Source: CAZJJZ01 sp964546505 (lineage in GTDB: Bacteria; Patescibacteriota; Gracilibacteria; UBA1369). Taken from it: 35,132 bases of DNA. The stretch spans positions 1 to 35,132 of the forward strand of contig CAZJJZ010000014.1 of assembly GCA_964546505.1 (NCBI GenBank), in the 5' to 3' direction. Below, in pieces: positions 7,451 to 14,266 of this stretch (positions are counted from its first letter, which is position 1; each line of letters starts with the position of its first letter). The notes beneath the pieces were generated by a model that saw only the letters and a program-made list of their open reading frames with translations, had not been told where the DNA came from and ran no database searches. The position numbers and the translations under genes were made by a program.

Positions 7451-7866
7451 ATATCAACTTCATTCCTTATACCCCTGCATATTTTGATTTTATTTTTGAG
7501 TTAAACAAGAAAGAAACAAGTGAGTTTCGAAGTGACGTCATATGGGATAAAATCGCTTATCAAAAAAATATAGATTCAGGTGTCTATGGAGAAATTTTTG
7601 TTATTCTAGAAAATAAAATTCCGGTTGGCTTTTACTCAATTCATAAAAACGCCGAAAGCATTTATTTGCATAAAATCTTCATTGCAAAAAAATATCAACG
7701 ACTTGGCTTTGGAAGTAATGTTATTAAGATTCTTAAATCACAATTCAAAAATATAGAGTGCCAGGCAAATGTACAAAATCAAAAATCTATTAGCTTTTTT
7801 ATAAGTCAGGGATTTCAAATCAAAGAGGAAAAGAAAGCTGACATAAGGCTTGTTTGGAAGATTTAA
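7438..7866 (+). CDS. GNAT acetyltransferase frame with no standard start
   Basis: Frame 7429-7866 encodes a GNAT N-acetyltransferase: strands GEIFVILENKIPVGFYSI and LHKIFIAKKYQ, the acetyl-CoA loop QRLGFGSN (R/Q-x-x-G-x-G pattern) and the closing SISFFISQGFQIKEE. Homology runs back at least to 7456, but the only standard start in frame is a TTG at 7666, inside the domain. A TAG at 7426 closes the frame upstream. The gene therefore uses a rare start (I place it at the ATT at 7438), depends on a shift from the overlapping GIY-YIG frame, or has lost its 5' end. Target unknown. Confidence 0.65.
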   Translation: MYIININFIPYTPAYFDFIFELNKKETSEFRSDVIWDKIAYQKNIDSGVYGEIFVILENKIPVGFYSIHKNAESIYLHKIFIAKKYQRLGFGSNVIKILKSQFKNIECQANVQNQKSISFFISQGFQIKEEKKADIRLVWKI

Positions 7867-8052
7867 CTATGCAAGATTTTCAGAAATGTCCTTGTTTAAA
7901 TCCACCACTTTCTCTACACTTACGGACGACAGGTACCCCTTTAAATCGCTTATTACCTTGTTAAAGATGGGGTCGAACCGTTTGGCAGCCGGTTTAATGT
8001 ATGCATTGGCGTCCCACCATTCTTCGCTCTGCGTAGAATGCCCTTTGTAGCT
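7867..8052 (-). pseudogene. Headless 3' end of a reverse-strand gene
   Basis: On the minus strand a 61-codon frame ends with TAG at 7867-7869. It reads like true protein (EEWWDANAYIKPAAKRF, then FNKVISDLKGYL) but has no ATG, GTG or TTG until close to its end, and it runs upstream straight into repeat copy B, where a TGA (8053-8055) closes it. Its base use is GC-richer than the GNAT gene beside it. It looks like the tail of a gene cut off at the repeat. I do not recognise the family. Confidence 0.5.
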
Positions 8053-8096
8053 TCAGCGAAGAAGGGCTATTTCATTGTCTTGTATTGAGACATTAG
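8013..8096 (+). repeat. 84-base repeat, copy B
   Basis: This copy of 6992-7075 lacks a tRNA upstream yet still starts with CCCACCA. Hairpin 1 has one T-T mismatch (ATTCTTCGC against GCGTAGAAT); hairpin 2 keeps all its pairs, since its two changes fall in the bulge and loop. It lies five bases from the stop of the reverse gene at 8102 and may also act as that gene's terminator. Confidence 0.92.
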
Positions 8097-8101
8097 CTGA
8101 A

Positions 8102-8674
8102 TTATTTCAACTCCTGGAAATCATAAAAATGATTTGTATGGTGCTCCGTGCCGGGGCGAGGGTATTGGTATTTGATGGCGCAGCTGTAGATTTCAGTGCA
8201 GTTGATGACCGTTTTGATGTAGGCGATAACGCCGTTGGCGTATTCACAGTAGAGGCAATTAATTTTTTGAAATACAGTTAATTTACTCAGGTTGAGTCGA
8301 TCGAAGCGGACAAAATCAGCACGTTTAACTTTGGGAAAATCAAAATAGCCGAAATATGACCAATGATAAAACATGGTATACAAGTCCAGTAAAACTAATG
8401 GTAAAGCCAAAAACCAAGAAATCGTCAGCATTATCGCGCCCATCACTAATGGCGTGTTTCGGTAATAATAATCCTGCCTCGGGATAACTACTGGGTTAGC
8501 TTGCAGGTGAGTTATTTTTTTAGTCATGAAGTAATGATATTTTTGTGATTTTGTTCCGTAATAAAATTTTTGTAAAGGCTTAAAGATTGACTTTAATTTG
8601 CCCCAGTTTTGCAATTGACTTTCGGATATTCGAAAGATAAATTCTTTACTGTCTTCAAAATTGTTTTTTAACAT
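8102..8674 (-). CDS. Conserved membrane protein with CxxC motif, 190 aa
   Basis: A hydrophobic stretch in the middle (PLVMGAIMLTISWFLALPLV and on, about residues 75-107) predicts one long or two short membrane segments. It is followed by FDRLNLSKLTVFQKINCLYC, where CLYCEYANG provides a CxxC and a later TEIYSCAIK a third cysteine. I recall this NCLYCEYANG...YSCAIK pattern from uncharacterised bacterial proteins, so it seems a real conserved family, perhaps metal-binding or redox. The gene ends beside repeat B. It diverges from the GC-richer gene at 8696. Confidence 0.75.
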   Translation of the reverse strand: MLKNNFEDSKEFIFRISESQLQNWGKLKSIFKPLQKFYYGTKSQKYHYFMTKKITHLQANPVVIPRQDYYYRNTPLVMGAIMLTISWFLALPLVLLDLYTMFYHWSYFGYFDFPKVKRADFVRFDRLNLSKLTVFQKINCLYCEYANGVIAYIKTVINCTEIYSCAIKYQYPRPGTEHHTNHFYDFQELK

Positions 8675-8695
8675 CTAGAAAGGAGCGTGAAGTCC

Positions 8696-9229
8696 ATGTC
8701 GCATCAAGGATATGAGAGTATGATGGCTGTGCTGTCTCACGGTAGTGATGTGATTGTCATTTTTGGCGAAAGCATCAAGCAGGCCGTGAAGGATCTGGCC
8801 GATGCGAAAATCTTGAAAGCTGATCCCATTTTTGGGAGCACTGACGCCACACTCAGTGAGGAACAAATCAAGCGGATGATGATGATTTGCGTCCCCTACC
8901 TCAATGTGGGTGATTTCCTGGAGGAGTTCAAGCTGCAGAATGTTCGCCTGGACGCGAGCAACTCCATTGTGAAGTTGTCGGAACGAAAAAATCGTGAAAC
9001 CAAGCGAATCAACAGAGATTCAAGCCTTCAGTCTGCTCAAAAGAAGGAGCAGATTGAGGAGTTGCACTCTAATATTGAGCTGCAGCTGTCTGAGCAGCAA
9101 TACAAGCGCCACAAGGCGGAAGAGAGAATCAATCAGTTGCGGGAAAGGAGGACTCGCCTCTTCCAGAAATTGCTGATTTATTACCAGCAGTTGATTCAGG
9201 AAGAAACACTCCACTCCTTTGAAGACTAG
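8696..9229 (+). CDS. GC-richer gene: coiled-coil protein, 177 aa
   Basis: I do not recognise it. Residues 1-85 look globular; about 95-165 form a long charged coiled coil rich in Gln, Glu, Arg and Lys (SAQKKEQIEELHSNIELQLS). There is no signal peptide or membrane segment. I chose the ATG at 8696 because a strong AGGAG lies at 8681-8685, ten bases ahead; a GTG at 8687 is too close. This ribosome site and the more CTG/CGC-rich codon use differ from the AT-rich neighbours. A hairpin at 9277-9296 closes the unit. It resembles the other GC-rich single-gene islands in this window. Confidence 0.75.
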   Translation: MSHQGYESMMAVLSHGSDVIVIFGESIKQAVKDLADAKILKADPIFGSTDATLSEEQIKRMMMICVPYLNVGDFLEEFKLQNVRLDASNSIVKLSERKNRETKRINRDSSLQSAQKKEQIEELHSNIELQLSEQQYKRHKAEERINQLRERRTRLFQKLLIYYQQLIQEETLHSFED

Positions 9230-9276
9230 AGTAACTTTAGCTGCCCAGAGCGGCTATGTTCCTAAGCGGTCAGATG

Positions 9277-9296
9277 GCGACACGTATTCGTGTCGC
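9277..9296 (+). terminator. Hairpin terminator of the coiled-coil gene
   Basis: GCGACACG-TATT-CGTGTCGC is a perfect 8-bp stem followed by TGTTTGC. It lies 47 bases after the stop codon. The T-run is weak. Confidence 0.6.
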
Positions 9297-9364
9297 TGTT
9301 TGCTTAAATTCACTTGCTACAGCAAAAACAAAAAATTACAATTTCATATTCCTAACAATTTTTT

Positions 9365-10231
9365 TTGGAACTGTTTGAAAATAGAAAATTAGTAATCGCC
9401 ACCAAACATCAGAAAGAAGATATATTAGCGCCAATTCTAGAAAAAGAACTAAAGGTTAAATGCTTTGTTCCGCAACATTTTGATACGGATCAGTTTGGCA
9501 CTTTCAGCGGTAAAATCAAGCGGGTAGGAAGTCAGTTGGGGGCGGCCAGAAGAAAAGCTTTGGCAGCGCAAAAAGTAACCGGGGCCGATTTGGTCATTGC
9601 CAGCGAAGGAAGTTTTGGCCCTCATCCAGAAAACCCATTGGCAAAATCAAATTTAGAACTACTAGTGCTGATTGATCTAAAAAACCACTTAGAAATTATT
9701 GGGGCCTTTCAAACATTTCAGACAGCAGCTTTCAGCCGGATGGCTAGTAATGCTGAGGAAATCANNNNNNNNNNNNNNNNNNNNNNNNNNNNNNNNNNNN
9801 NNNNAGCCACAGAAAATGATTTCCCTACTCAAGGATTGATTTTGAAATGGGGCTGGCGTCAGCAAAAAATTGAACAGGAGATCTGCAGTTGGGAAGATCT
9901 TCATTCATTTACAAAGAAGCTGTTTCGCTTACCTTGGCAGCAGGTTTTAGTAGAAAGTGATTTGCGTGCTCATCGTAACCCCACTAGACGAGAATCCATT
10001 CGCCAGGCAGCGTGGGACCTCGTTAAAAATGTGAAAAGCTTATGTCCTTCCTGTAATTTTCCGGGTTTTTCTGTTCAAGAAAAAATGAAAGGTTTGATTT
10101 GCGCCTATTGTGGACGAGAAACCTCTTTAATTAAAGCCGAAAAATTGCACTGTCAGAATTGCTCGTTTAGCAAGATACAAGAAATAGCTAAATTCGCAGA
10201 TCCAGCCTATTGTGACTTCTGTAATCCATAA
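9365..10231 (+). CDS. DUF6671-like protein with C-terminal zinc ribbons
   Basis: The N-terminal 130 residues match the pattern I know from DUF6671 proteins (LVIATKHQKEDILAPILE, DQFGTFSGKI, ASEGSFGPHP, NLELLVLIDL). The C-terminal 60 residues form two four-cysteine zinc-ribbon modules: CPSC/CAYC and CQNC/CDFC. Function of the family is not known; the fold suggests a nucleotide- or nucleic-acid-related role (inference). It begins at a TTG at 9365 since no ATG precedes the conserved region. A 40-base N gap (9765-9804) falls inside but keeps the frame. It is followed 52 bases later by the second HD gene. Confidence 0.78.
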   Translation: MELFENRKLVIATKHQKEDILAPILEKELKVKCFVPQHFDTDQFGTFSGKIKRVGSQLGAARRKALAAQKVTGADLVIASEGSFGPHPENPLAKSNLELLVLIDLKNHLEIIGAFQTFQTAAFSRMASNAEEIXXXXXXXXXXXXXXATENDFPTQGLILKWGWRQQKIEQEICSWEDLHSFTKKLFRLPWQQVLVESDLRAHRNPTRRESIRQAAWDLVKNVKSLCPSCNFPGFSVQEKMKGLICAYCGRETSLIKAEKLHCQNCSFSKIQEIAKFADPAYCDFCNP

Positions 10232-10283
10232 ACTTGACTTTGGGCGCTATATGTGGTTTTGTTAAGTCTTAATTATCTCATTT

Positions 10284-11105
10284 ATGCCAGCAGCATTACT
10301 TTCGTCCTTTGGGTCGGACTATCAAAGATATTTAAATGAAACCTTCACAGATGGAGAAATAAGGTACTTGGAGGCACTTTTGAGTTCTGTAAATTACAGG
10401 GTACTGGAACAGGATGACTTTACTTCATCGATAAACACTAAAGAAGATTGCGATAGCTGCTTGCAGCATGTTTGCAGAATTATTGGTGATGTCAGAACGG
10501 ATATTCAAAAATATCCTTGTTTGATGGACGAAACTTTGCGGTACCAAAGTAATGATTTTATCTTGCGGCAACTGCTGATTGCTGTGGTCATTCATGATCT
10601 CGGTAGGTGTCTGGCTAATGACGAAAGAGAAGTGGGCAGATTTTTGCTAGAGCAGGATACAAATGCGGCTGAGAAACGAAAAAAACAAGAGCGACAGATG
10701 ACACTTAATAAATTATCCCAGTTTACCTTACCAAATGCGCCAGAAAGGCTAAAAGCAATTTATGAACATTTTGCCGACCAAAATTCTGTTTTTCACTGGG
10801 TACAGTACGGGATTTTATTGGACAAAGGCGATAAAATTAGAAGCATCGCCCAGAACATCGGGCCTGTAATAGAAGAAAATCCAGATTTTAAACCCAGAAA
10901 ATTGCTGGATCATAATTTCAAGAAGTTGATAATACCAGTTGGGAAACTCGGTAAAAACCTCAAAAGATTTAAGAGTAAGACAGAATTGAAAGAACTGATA
11001 GAAATGAAGTATTTGGCAAATTTTGATGCTTGCCAAAGTGCTGCAGTTACTGAAAAAATTGATTCAGTACATAAACAGGTTACTCAGGCCATCTTTGAAG
11101 ACTAA
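10284..11105 (+). CDS. HD-domain protein, 273 aa
   Basis: The HD doublet lies at H104-D105 (VVIHDLGRCL), with an upstream histidine at 62 (LQHVCRII) and a later aspartate in LDKGDKI, which together give the metal site of an HD phosphohydrolase. Overall similarity to the 5291-6139 HD protein is low outside this core, though order and spacing are alike, so the two may be distant paralogues. The C-terminal 70 residues are lysine-rich. The stop overlaps that of the converging malic enzyme gene by four bases (CTAA). Substrate unknown. Confidence 0.75.
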   Translation: MPAALLSSFGSDYQRYLNETFTDGEIRYLEALLSSVNYRVLEQDDFTSSINTKEDCDSCLQHVCRIIGDVRTDIQKYPCLMDETLRYQSNDFILRQLLIAVVIHDLGRCLANDEREVGRFLLEQDTNAAEKRKKQERQMTLNKLSQFTLPNAPERLKAIYEHFADQNSVFHWVQYGILLDKGDKIRSIAQNIGPVIEENPDFKPRKLLDHNFKKLIIPVGKLGKNLKRFKSKTELKELIEMKYLANFDACQSAAVTEKIDSVHKQVTQAIFED

Positions 11106-12241
11106 AATATTTTACTGACAGCTTCCGCAACACCTTTCTGGAAAGGGTCCGGGATAAACTTTGCTGCTGTTGGTTTTTTGACCAAACTGGCGATGGCTTG
11201 TGCTGCCGCTAATTTGTGATCATCAGTAATACGTCTTGTACCGGACGCCAAGGCACCTTTAAAAATTCCCGGGAATGCCAACAGGTTATTCACCTGGTTT
11301 GCATAGTCGGAGCGGCCAGTGGCGAGGTATTTGATACCAGCCAATTGCGCGTCTTCAGGTGTAATTTCTGGATCAGGATTGGCAAGTGCGAAAACTGCCG
11401 CGTCTGGAGCCATACTTTTGGCCATTTCGATTGTTAGGGCACCCTTGGCTGAAACACCTATGAATAGATCAGCGCCAATAACAGCCTCTGTAAGAGTACC
11501 TTTTTTGTGATTTGTATTAGTGATCAGTGCTAGCTCGGATTTGAAGCTATTCATATTCTCCTGCCTACCAGCATATAGAATCCCTGAGCGGTCACAAAGC
11601 ACAGTATTCTCAGCCTTTACACCAAATTTAAAGAGCAACTTGGCGATGGCTACTCCAGCTGCACCGATACCATTAATAACCACCTTGAGATCTTGAGCCT
11701 TTTTTGCGGTAATTTTCAAGATATTAATCAAACCTGCCACCACTACGATCGCAGTTCCGTGTTGATCATCGTGAAACACAGGAATATTTAACTTTTCTTT
11801 GAGCTTCTCCTCAATTTCAAAACAGCGTGGAGCAGAAATGTCCTCCAAATTTACTCCTCCATAGGCAGGCGCGATACGCACCACAGTGTCAACAATTTCT
11901 TGCACATCTTTAGTTGCCAAACAAATCGGAACACAATTTAAACCACCGAATTGTTTGAATAACACAGACTTTCCTTCCATCACTGGTAGTGCTGCGGCCG
12001 GGCCTAAATCCCCCAGCCCCAAAATAGCAGTTCCATCTGTGACAATGAGAATCGTGTTGTTTCTCCAGGTTAATTCGTTAATTTTTTCTGGTTTTTGAGA
12101 AATAACTTTACAAGCTTCAGCCACACCCGGTGAATAAAGCAATGAAAGATCTTTCTTGTTTCTGATAATTTTTTTGGCTTTAACTTCTATTTTTCCTCGT
12201 AACTTCTGATGCAAAATAATCGACTGATGATTGTAGTTCAT
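11102..12241 (-). CDS. NAD(P)-dependent malic enzyme
   Basis: The enzyme oxidatively decarboxylates malate to pyruvate. The 379-aa length is that of the short bacterial form without the C-terminal phosphotransacetylase-like domain. Visible motifs are LLYSPGVAEAC with the proton-relay tyrosine (Y36), TDGTAILGLGDLG, MEGKSVLFK with the catalytic-type lysine (K91), the metal-binding NLEDISAPRCFEIE and FHDDQHGTA, and a Rossmann GIGAAG. It would link C4 acids and pyruvate in an otherwise fermentative metabolism. NAD versus NADP use is not clear from sequence. Confidence 0.95.
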   Translation of the reverse strand: MNYNHQSIILHQKLRGKIEVKAKKIIRNKKDLSLLYSPGVAEACKVISQKPEKINELTWRNNTILIVTDGTAILGLGDLGPAAALPVMEGKSVLFKQFGGLNCVPICLATKDVQEIVDTVVRIAPAYGGVNLEDISAPRCFEIEEKLKEKLNIPVFHDDQHGTAIVVVAGLINILKITAKKAQDLKVVINGIGAAGVAIAKLLFKFGVKAENTVLCDRSGILYAGRQENMNSFKSELALITNTNHKKGTLTEAVIGADLFIGVSAKGALTIEMAKSMAPDAAVFALANPDPEITPEDAQLAGIKYLATGRSDYANQVNNLLAFPGIFKGALASGTRRITDDHKLAAAQAIASLVKKPTAAKFIPDPFQKGVAEAVSKIF

Positions 12242-12288
12242 GCTCTTTGGTTATTCTTTGTTGCCTTATAGTTTTAGCTCATTCTAGC

Positions 12289-12316
12289 TTGCACTACAAC
12301 CATTTTTGATTAAAAT
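12289..12316 (+). promoter_or_regulatory. Promoter of tRNA-Leu
   Basis: TTGCAC (12289-12294) and TAAAAT (12311-12316) are separated by 16 bases. The start would fall near 12323, about six bases before the tRNA. This is a convincing arrangement for a tRNA transcript that may also include tRNA-Pro. Confidence 0.6.
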
Positions 12317-12328
12317 AAGTGGGCAGTC

Positions 12329-12415
12329 GGGCGAGTGGCGAAACTGGCAGACGCGCTACGTTCAGGTCGTAGTGATAGCAATATCATGGAGGTTCAAGTC
12401 CTCTCTCGCCCACCA
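12329..12415 (+). tRNA. tRNA-Leu (CAG)
   Basis: A class II tRNA with encoded CCA: acceptor GGGCGAG/CTCGCCC, anticodon stem CTACG/CGTAG with loop TTCAGGT (anticodon CAG), long variable arm (TGATAGCAATATCA) and T arm GGAGG-TTCAAGT-CCTCT. Its 3' flank carries the same ATTCTTCGCTC tail as repeat copy B. Confidence 0.95.
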
Positions 12416-12425
12416 TTCTTCGCTC
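12409..12425 (+). repeat. 17-base match to the start of repeat B at the tRNA-Leu end
   Basis: CCCACCATTCTTCGCTC is identical to 8013-8029. The rest of the repeat is absent; instead GCTC-ATGAA-GAGC makes a small hairpin. This is a third occurrence of the motif, the second beside a tRNA. Confidence 0.7.
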
Positions 12426-12531
12426 ATGAAGAGCTTTAGATGGCAAGCCAGTTTAGACTCAAGCGACAGAGAGAATTGGAGAAATTGGATTAGTAGAGTT
12501 TTGTTTAGGAGGCTGAGGAAAATTCGTATGT

Positions 12532-12607
12532 CGGAGTGTGGCGCAGATGGTAGCGCGCACCCATGGGGTGGGTGAGGTCGCACGTTCGAATCGTGTCACT
12601 CCGACCA
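12532..12607 (+). tRNA. tRNA-Pro (GGG)
   Basis: Acceptor CGGAGTG/CACTCCG, D stem GCGC/GCGC, anticodon stem CACCC/GGGTG with loop ATGGGGT (anticodon GGG), T arm starting GCACG-TTCGAAT, discriminator A and encoded CCA. It lies 116 bases after tRNA-Leu with no gene between. Confidence 0.95.
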
Positions 12608-12619
12608 GTTTACAGCTTC

Positions 12620-12637
12620 TATCATGGAAGCATGATA
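12620..12637 (+). other. Hairpin after tRNA-Pro
   Basis: TATCATG-GAAG-CATGATA is a perfect 7-bp stem, 13 bases after the tRNA. No T-run follows, so it may protect or process the 3' end rather than terminate. Confidence 0.45.
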
Positions 12638-12696
12638 CAAAAATTCGCTATTTTGATTAACCAATATTAGAATAAAAGCTTAGTGTGAGGGGATAT

Positions 12697-12724
12697 TTGA
12701 CTTTGTCTGAAAATTTGCTAACAT
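12697..12724 (+). promoter_or_regulatory. Possible promoter of the small GC-rich gene
   Basis: TTGACT (12697-12702) and TAACAT (12719-12724) are 16 bases apart, giving a leader of about 105 bases before the ATG at 12836. The leader has no recognisable riboswitch. No other gene is seen in 12608-12835. Confidence 0.3.
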
Positions 12725-12835
12725 TTTGCATCAACTACTTCGCTCTGCTGCAGACAAGCACTTTTCTGTAGTGAGGGATGTGGTTAAGACGTCCTCCGAT
12801 TTTGTCTGTCTTTCAAGACACACCAGGAGCAATCA

Positions 12836-13004
12836 ATGAAAGTTGAAGAATACGTCAGGGGCATTCTGGCTGGACAGGGTGAGTGNNNNNNNNNNNNNNA
12901 CTCGTGATCGAGAGATCAAGGCCAAGCCAGAAGTTGGTTCAGAACCTGTGGACGAAGAAGCTCGCGAGTCCGTGAGGTCTTTGATTCGTCAACAGGACGA
13001 CTAA
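12836..13004 (+). CDS. Small GC-rich gene with an internal gap
   Basis: An ATG at 12836 follows a clear AGGAG (12825-12829). It reads MKVEEYVRGILAGQGE, then a 14-base N gap (12886-12899), then an acidic tail ending SVRSLIRQQDD and TAA at 13002-13004. The two parts are in different frames with the gap as drawn, so the true gap cannot be 14 bases if this is one gene. The protein would be about 55 residues, hydrophilic and of unknown function. Two GC-rich hairpins follow. Confidence 0.55.
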
Positions 13005-13058
13005 GTCGCTAAGCCAGGCTTAGGACATCTACCACAGGCGCCAAGCGAAGTGCGCCAT

Positions 13059-13080
13059 ATCCTGGGGCTGCCCCCAGGAT
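13059..13080 (+). other. Hairpin in the 3' region of the small gene
   Basis: ATCCTGGGG and CCCCAGGAT form a perfect 9-bp stem around CTGC. It lies upstream of the terminator at 13103 and may stabilise the transcript end. Confidence 0.6.
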
Positions 13081-13102
13081 AGTTTCAGCCGTGATGGCCT
13101 TC

Positions 13103-13134
13103 GCCCAGCGCGCCTTCGGCGCGCTGGGCTTTTT
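13103..13134 (+). terminator. Strong intrinsic terminator
   Basis: A perfect 12-bp GC-rich stem (GCCCAGCGCGCC, loop TTC, GGCGCGCTGGGC) is followed by TTTTT. It ends the small GC-rich gene's transcript and separates it from the cupin gene. Confidence 0.9.
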
Positions 13135-13203
13135 CATCAAAATAAACTTTTCAATTAAAGGGATTGATGCTAATTTTAGATAATAATCGTAACCCCCAAT
13201 CAG

Positions 13204-13593
13204 ATGAAAAAAGGTTATGTTGAAAACATTGAAAAAATTACTCTGCAGAATACGGATTATCGTCGGGTGCTATATACCAGCAAGCATACTCAATTGGTAG
13301 TAATGAACTTGAAGCCAGGTGAGGAAGTTGGTGAGGAGGTTCATCACTTGGATCAATTTATTCGAATCGAACAAGGAAAGGCCAAAATAATTATCAATGC
13401 AACTGAATATTTGGCCGAAGATGATTATGCCATCATTATACCAGAAGGTTGCAGGCATAACGTGATTAATATTGGCAATAATGATTTGAAGTTATATTCC
13501 TTGTACTCTCCACCAGAACATTTGATCGATACGGTACACCCAACCAAGGCCGATGACGAAGAAGATCATTGGGATGGTAAAACTTCTGAATAA
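13204..13593 (+). CDS. Cupin-domain protein, 129 aa
   Basis: A single cupin beta-barrel: motif 1 is seen as HH at 47-48 with E55 (EEVHHLDQFIRIEQG), motif 2 as PEGCRHNV with H85. These residues would hold one metal ion. The acidic C-terminal tail (DDEEDHWDG) is also found in small cupins I have seen. Substrate is unknown. The ATG has no Shine-Dalgarno sequence; AACCCCCAA lies five bases ahead, as it also does before the gene at 4041. Confidence 0.85.
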   Translation: MKKGYVENIEKITLQNTDYRRVLYTSKHTQLVVMNLKPGEEVGEEVHHLDQFIRIEQGKAKIIINATEYLAEDDYAIIIPEGCRHNVINIGNNDLKLYSLYSPPEHLIDTVHPTKADDEEDHWDGKTSE

Positions 13594-13649
13594 AGTTAGG
13601 TAAAATTCACACTGTTGTATTAAAATACCAATTGTCTTGATAATTAATT

Positions 13650-14194
13650 ATGAAAATAGCAGTTGGTAGCCTTAATAAAGGCAAAATTGAGGCATGCAAA
13701 AATGCATTTCAGGTATATAGTGATTTTAAGGAGGCACTGGTGTGGGGGCTCGATGTGGAGTCTGGTGTGGCCGAGCAGCCCATTGGTTTGGAGGTAATCA
13801 TCAATGGCGCCAAAAATAGAGCCAGAGCCGCTAGAGATCAAACTGGAGCTGATTTTGGAGTTGGATTAGAATCAGGTATTTTTCCTGTTCAGCAAACCAA
13901 ATCTGATTACATGGATACTACTGCTTGTGCGATTTATGATGGTAAAGAGTTTCATCTCGGTCTTTCCTGTTGCTTTGAATATCCCAAAAAAATGATTGAA
14001 AAAGTTCTGACAGAAAACAAATCAATTGGTGAAACCGCGGTAGAAATGGGCTTTGCCGAACACTTGAGTTTTAGAGAGAGTCNNNNNNNNNNATGTTGGG
14101 TGTCTTGACTGGAGGAGTGGTAACTCGAATTGATTACACCACGCAAGCAGTACAAATGGCACTCATTCATTTAATTAATCCTGAGCATTATTAA
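13650..14194 (+). CDS. YjjX/DUF84-like inosine/xanthosine triphosphatase
   Basis: Members of this family hydrolyse deaminated purine nucleoside triphosphates. The N terminus has VGSLNKGKIEA, then NGAKNRA and GVGLESGI, all family landmarks. A 10-base N gap (14083-14092) follows SFRES; the frame after the gap (MLGVLTGGVVTRIDY, ending INPEHY and TAA at 14192-14194) is the family's normal C terminus but is shifted, so the gap is probably one base short modulo three. With the gap corrected the protein is about 180 aa, the usual length. I regard it as intact. Confidence 0.8.
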
Positions 14195-14266
14195 CATTAT
14201 TATGCTTCTGACTTGCTTTGCTGTAATTTATATTGCATTCTAATTCTGAAAGTAAAATAAATTACA

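Noticed and set aside
8013..8019. Copy B as the end of another tRNA (CCCACCA)
   Set aside because: No T arm or acceptor pairing exists upstream; the bases before it read as minus-strand protein-coding sequence.
7850..8050. Forward frame across the end of the GNAT gene and repeat B
   Set aside because: The minus-strand frame is more protein-like here, and the forward frame crosses the hairpin repeat.
12306..12583. Open frames across the tRNA-Leu/tRNA-Pro region
   Set aside because: They read through two complete tRNA genes and show no protein-like pattern.
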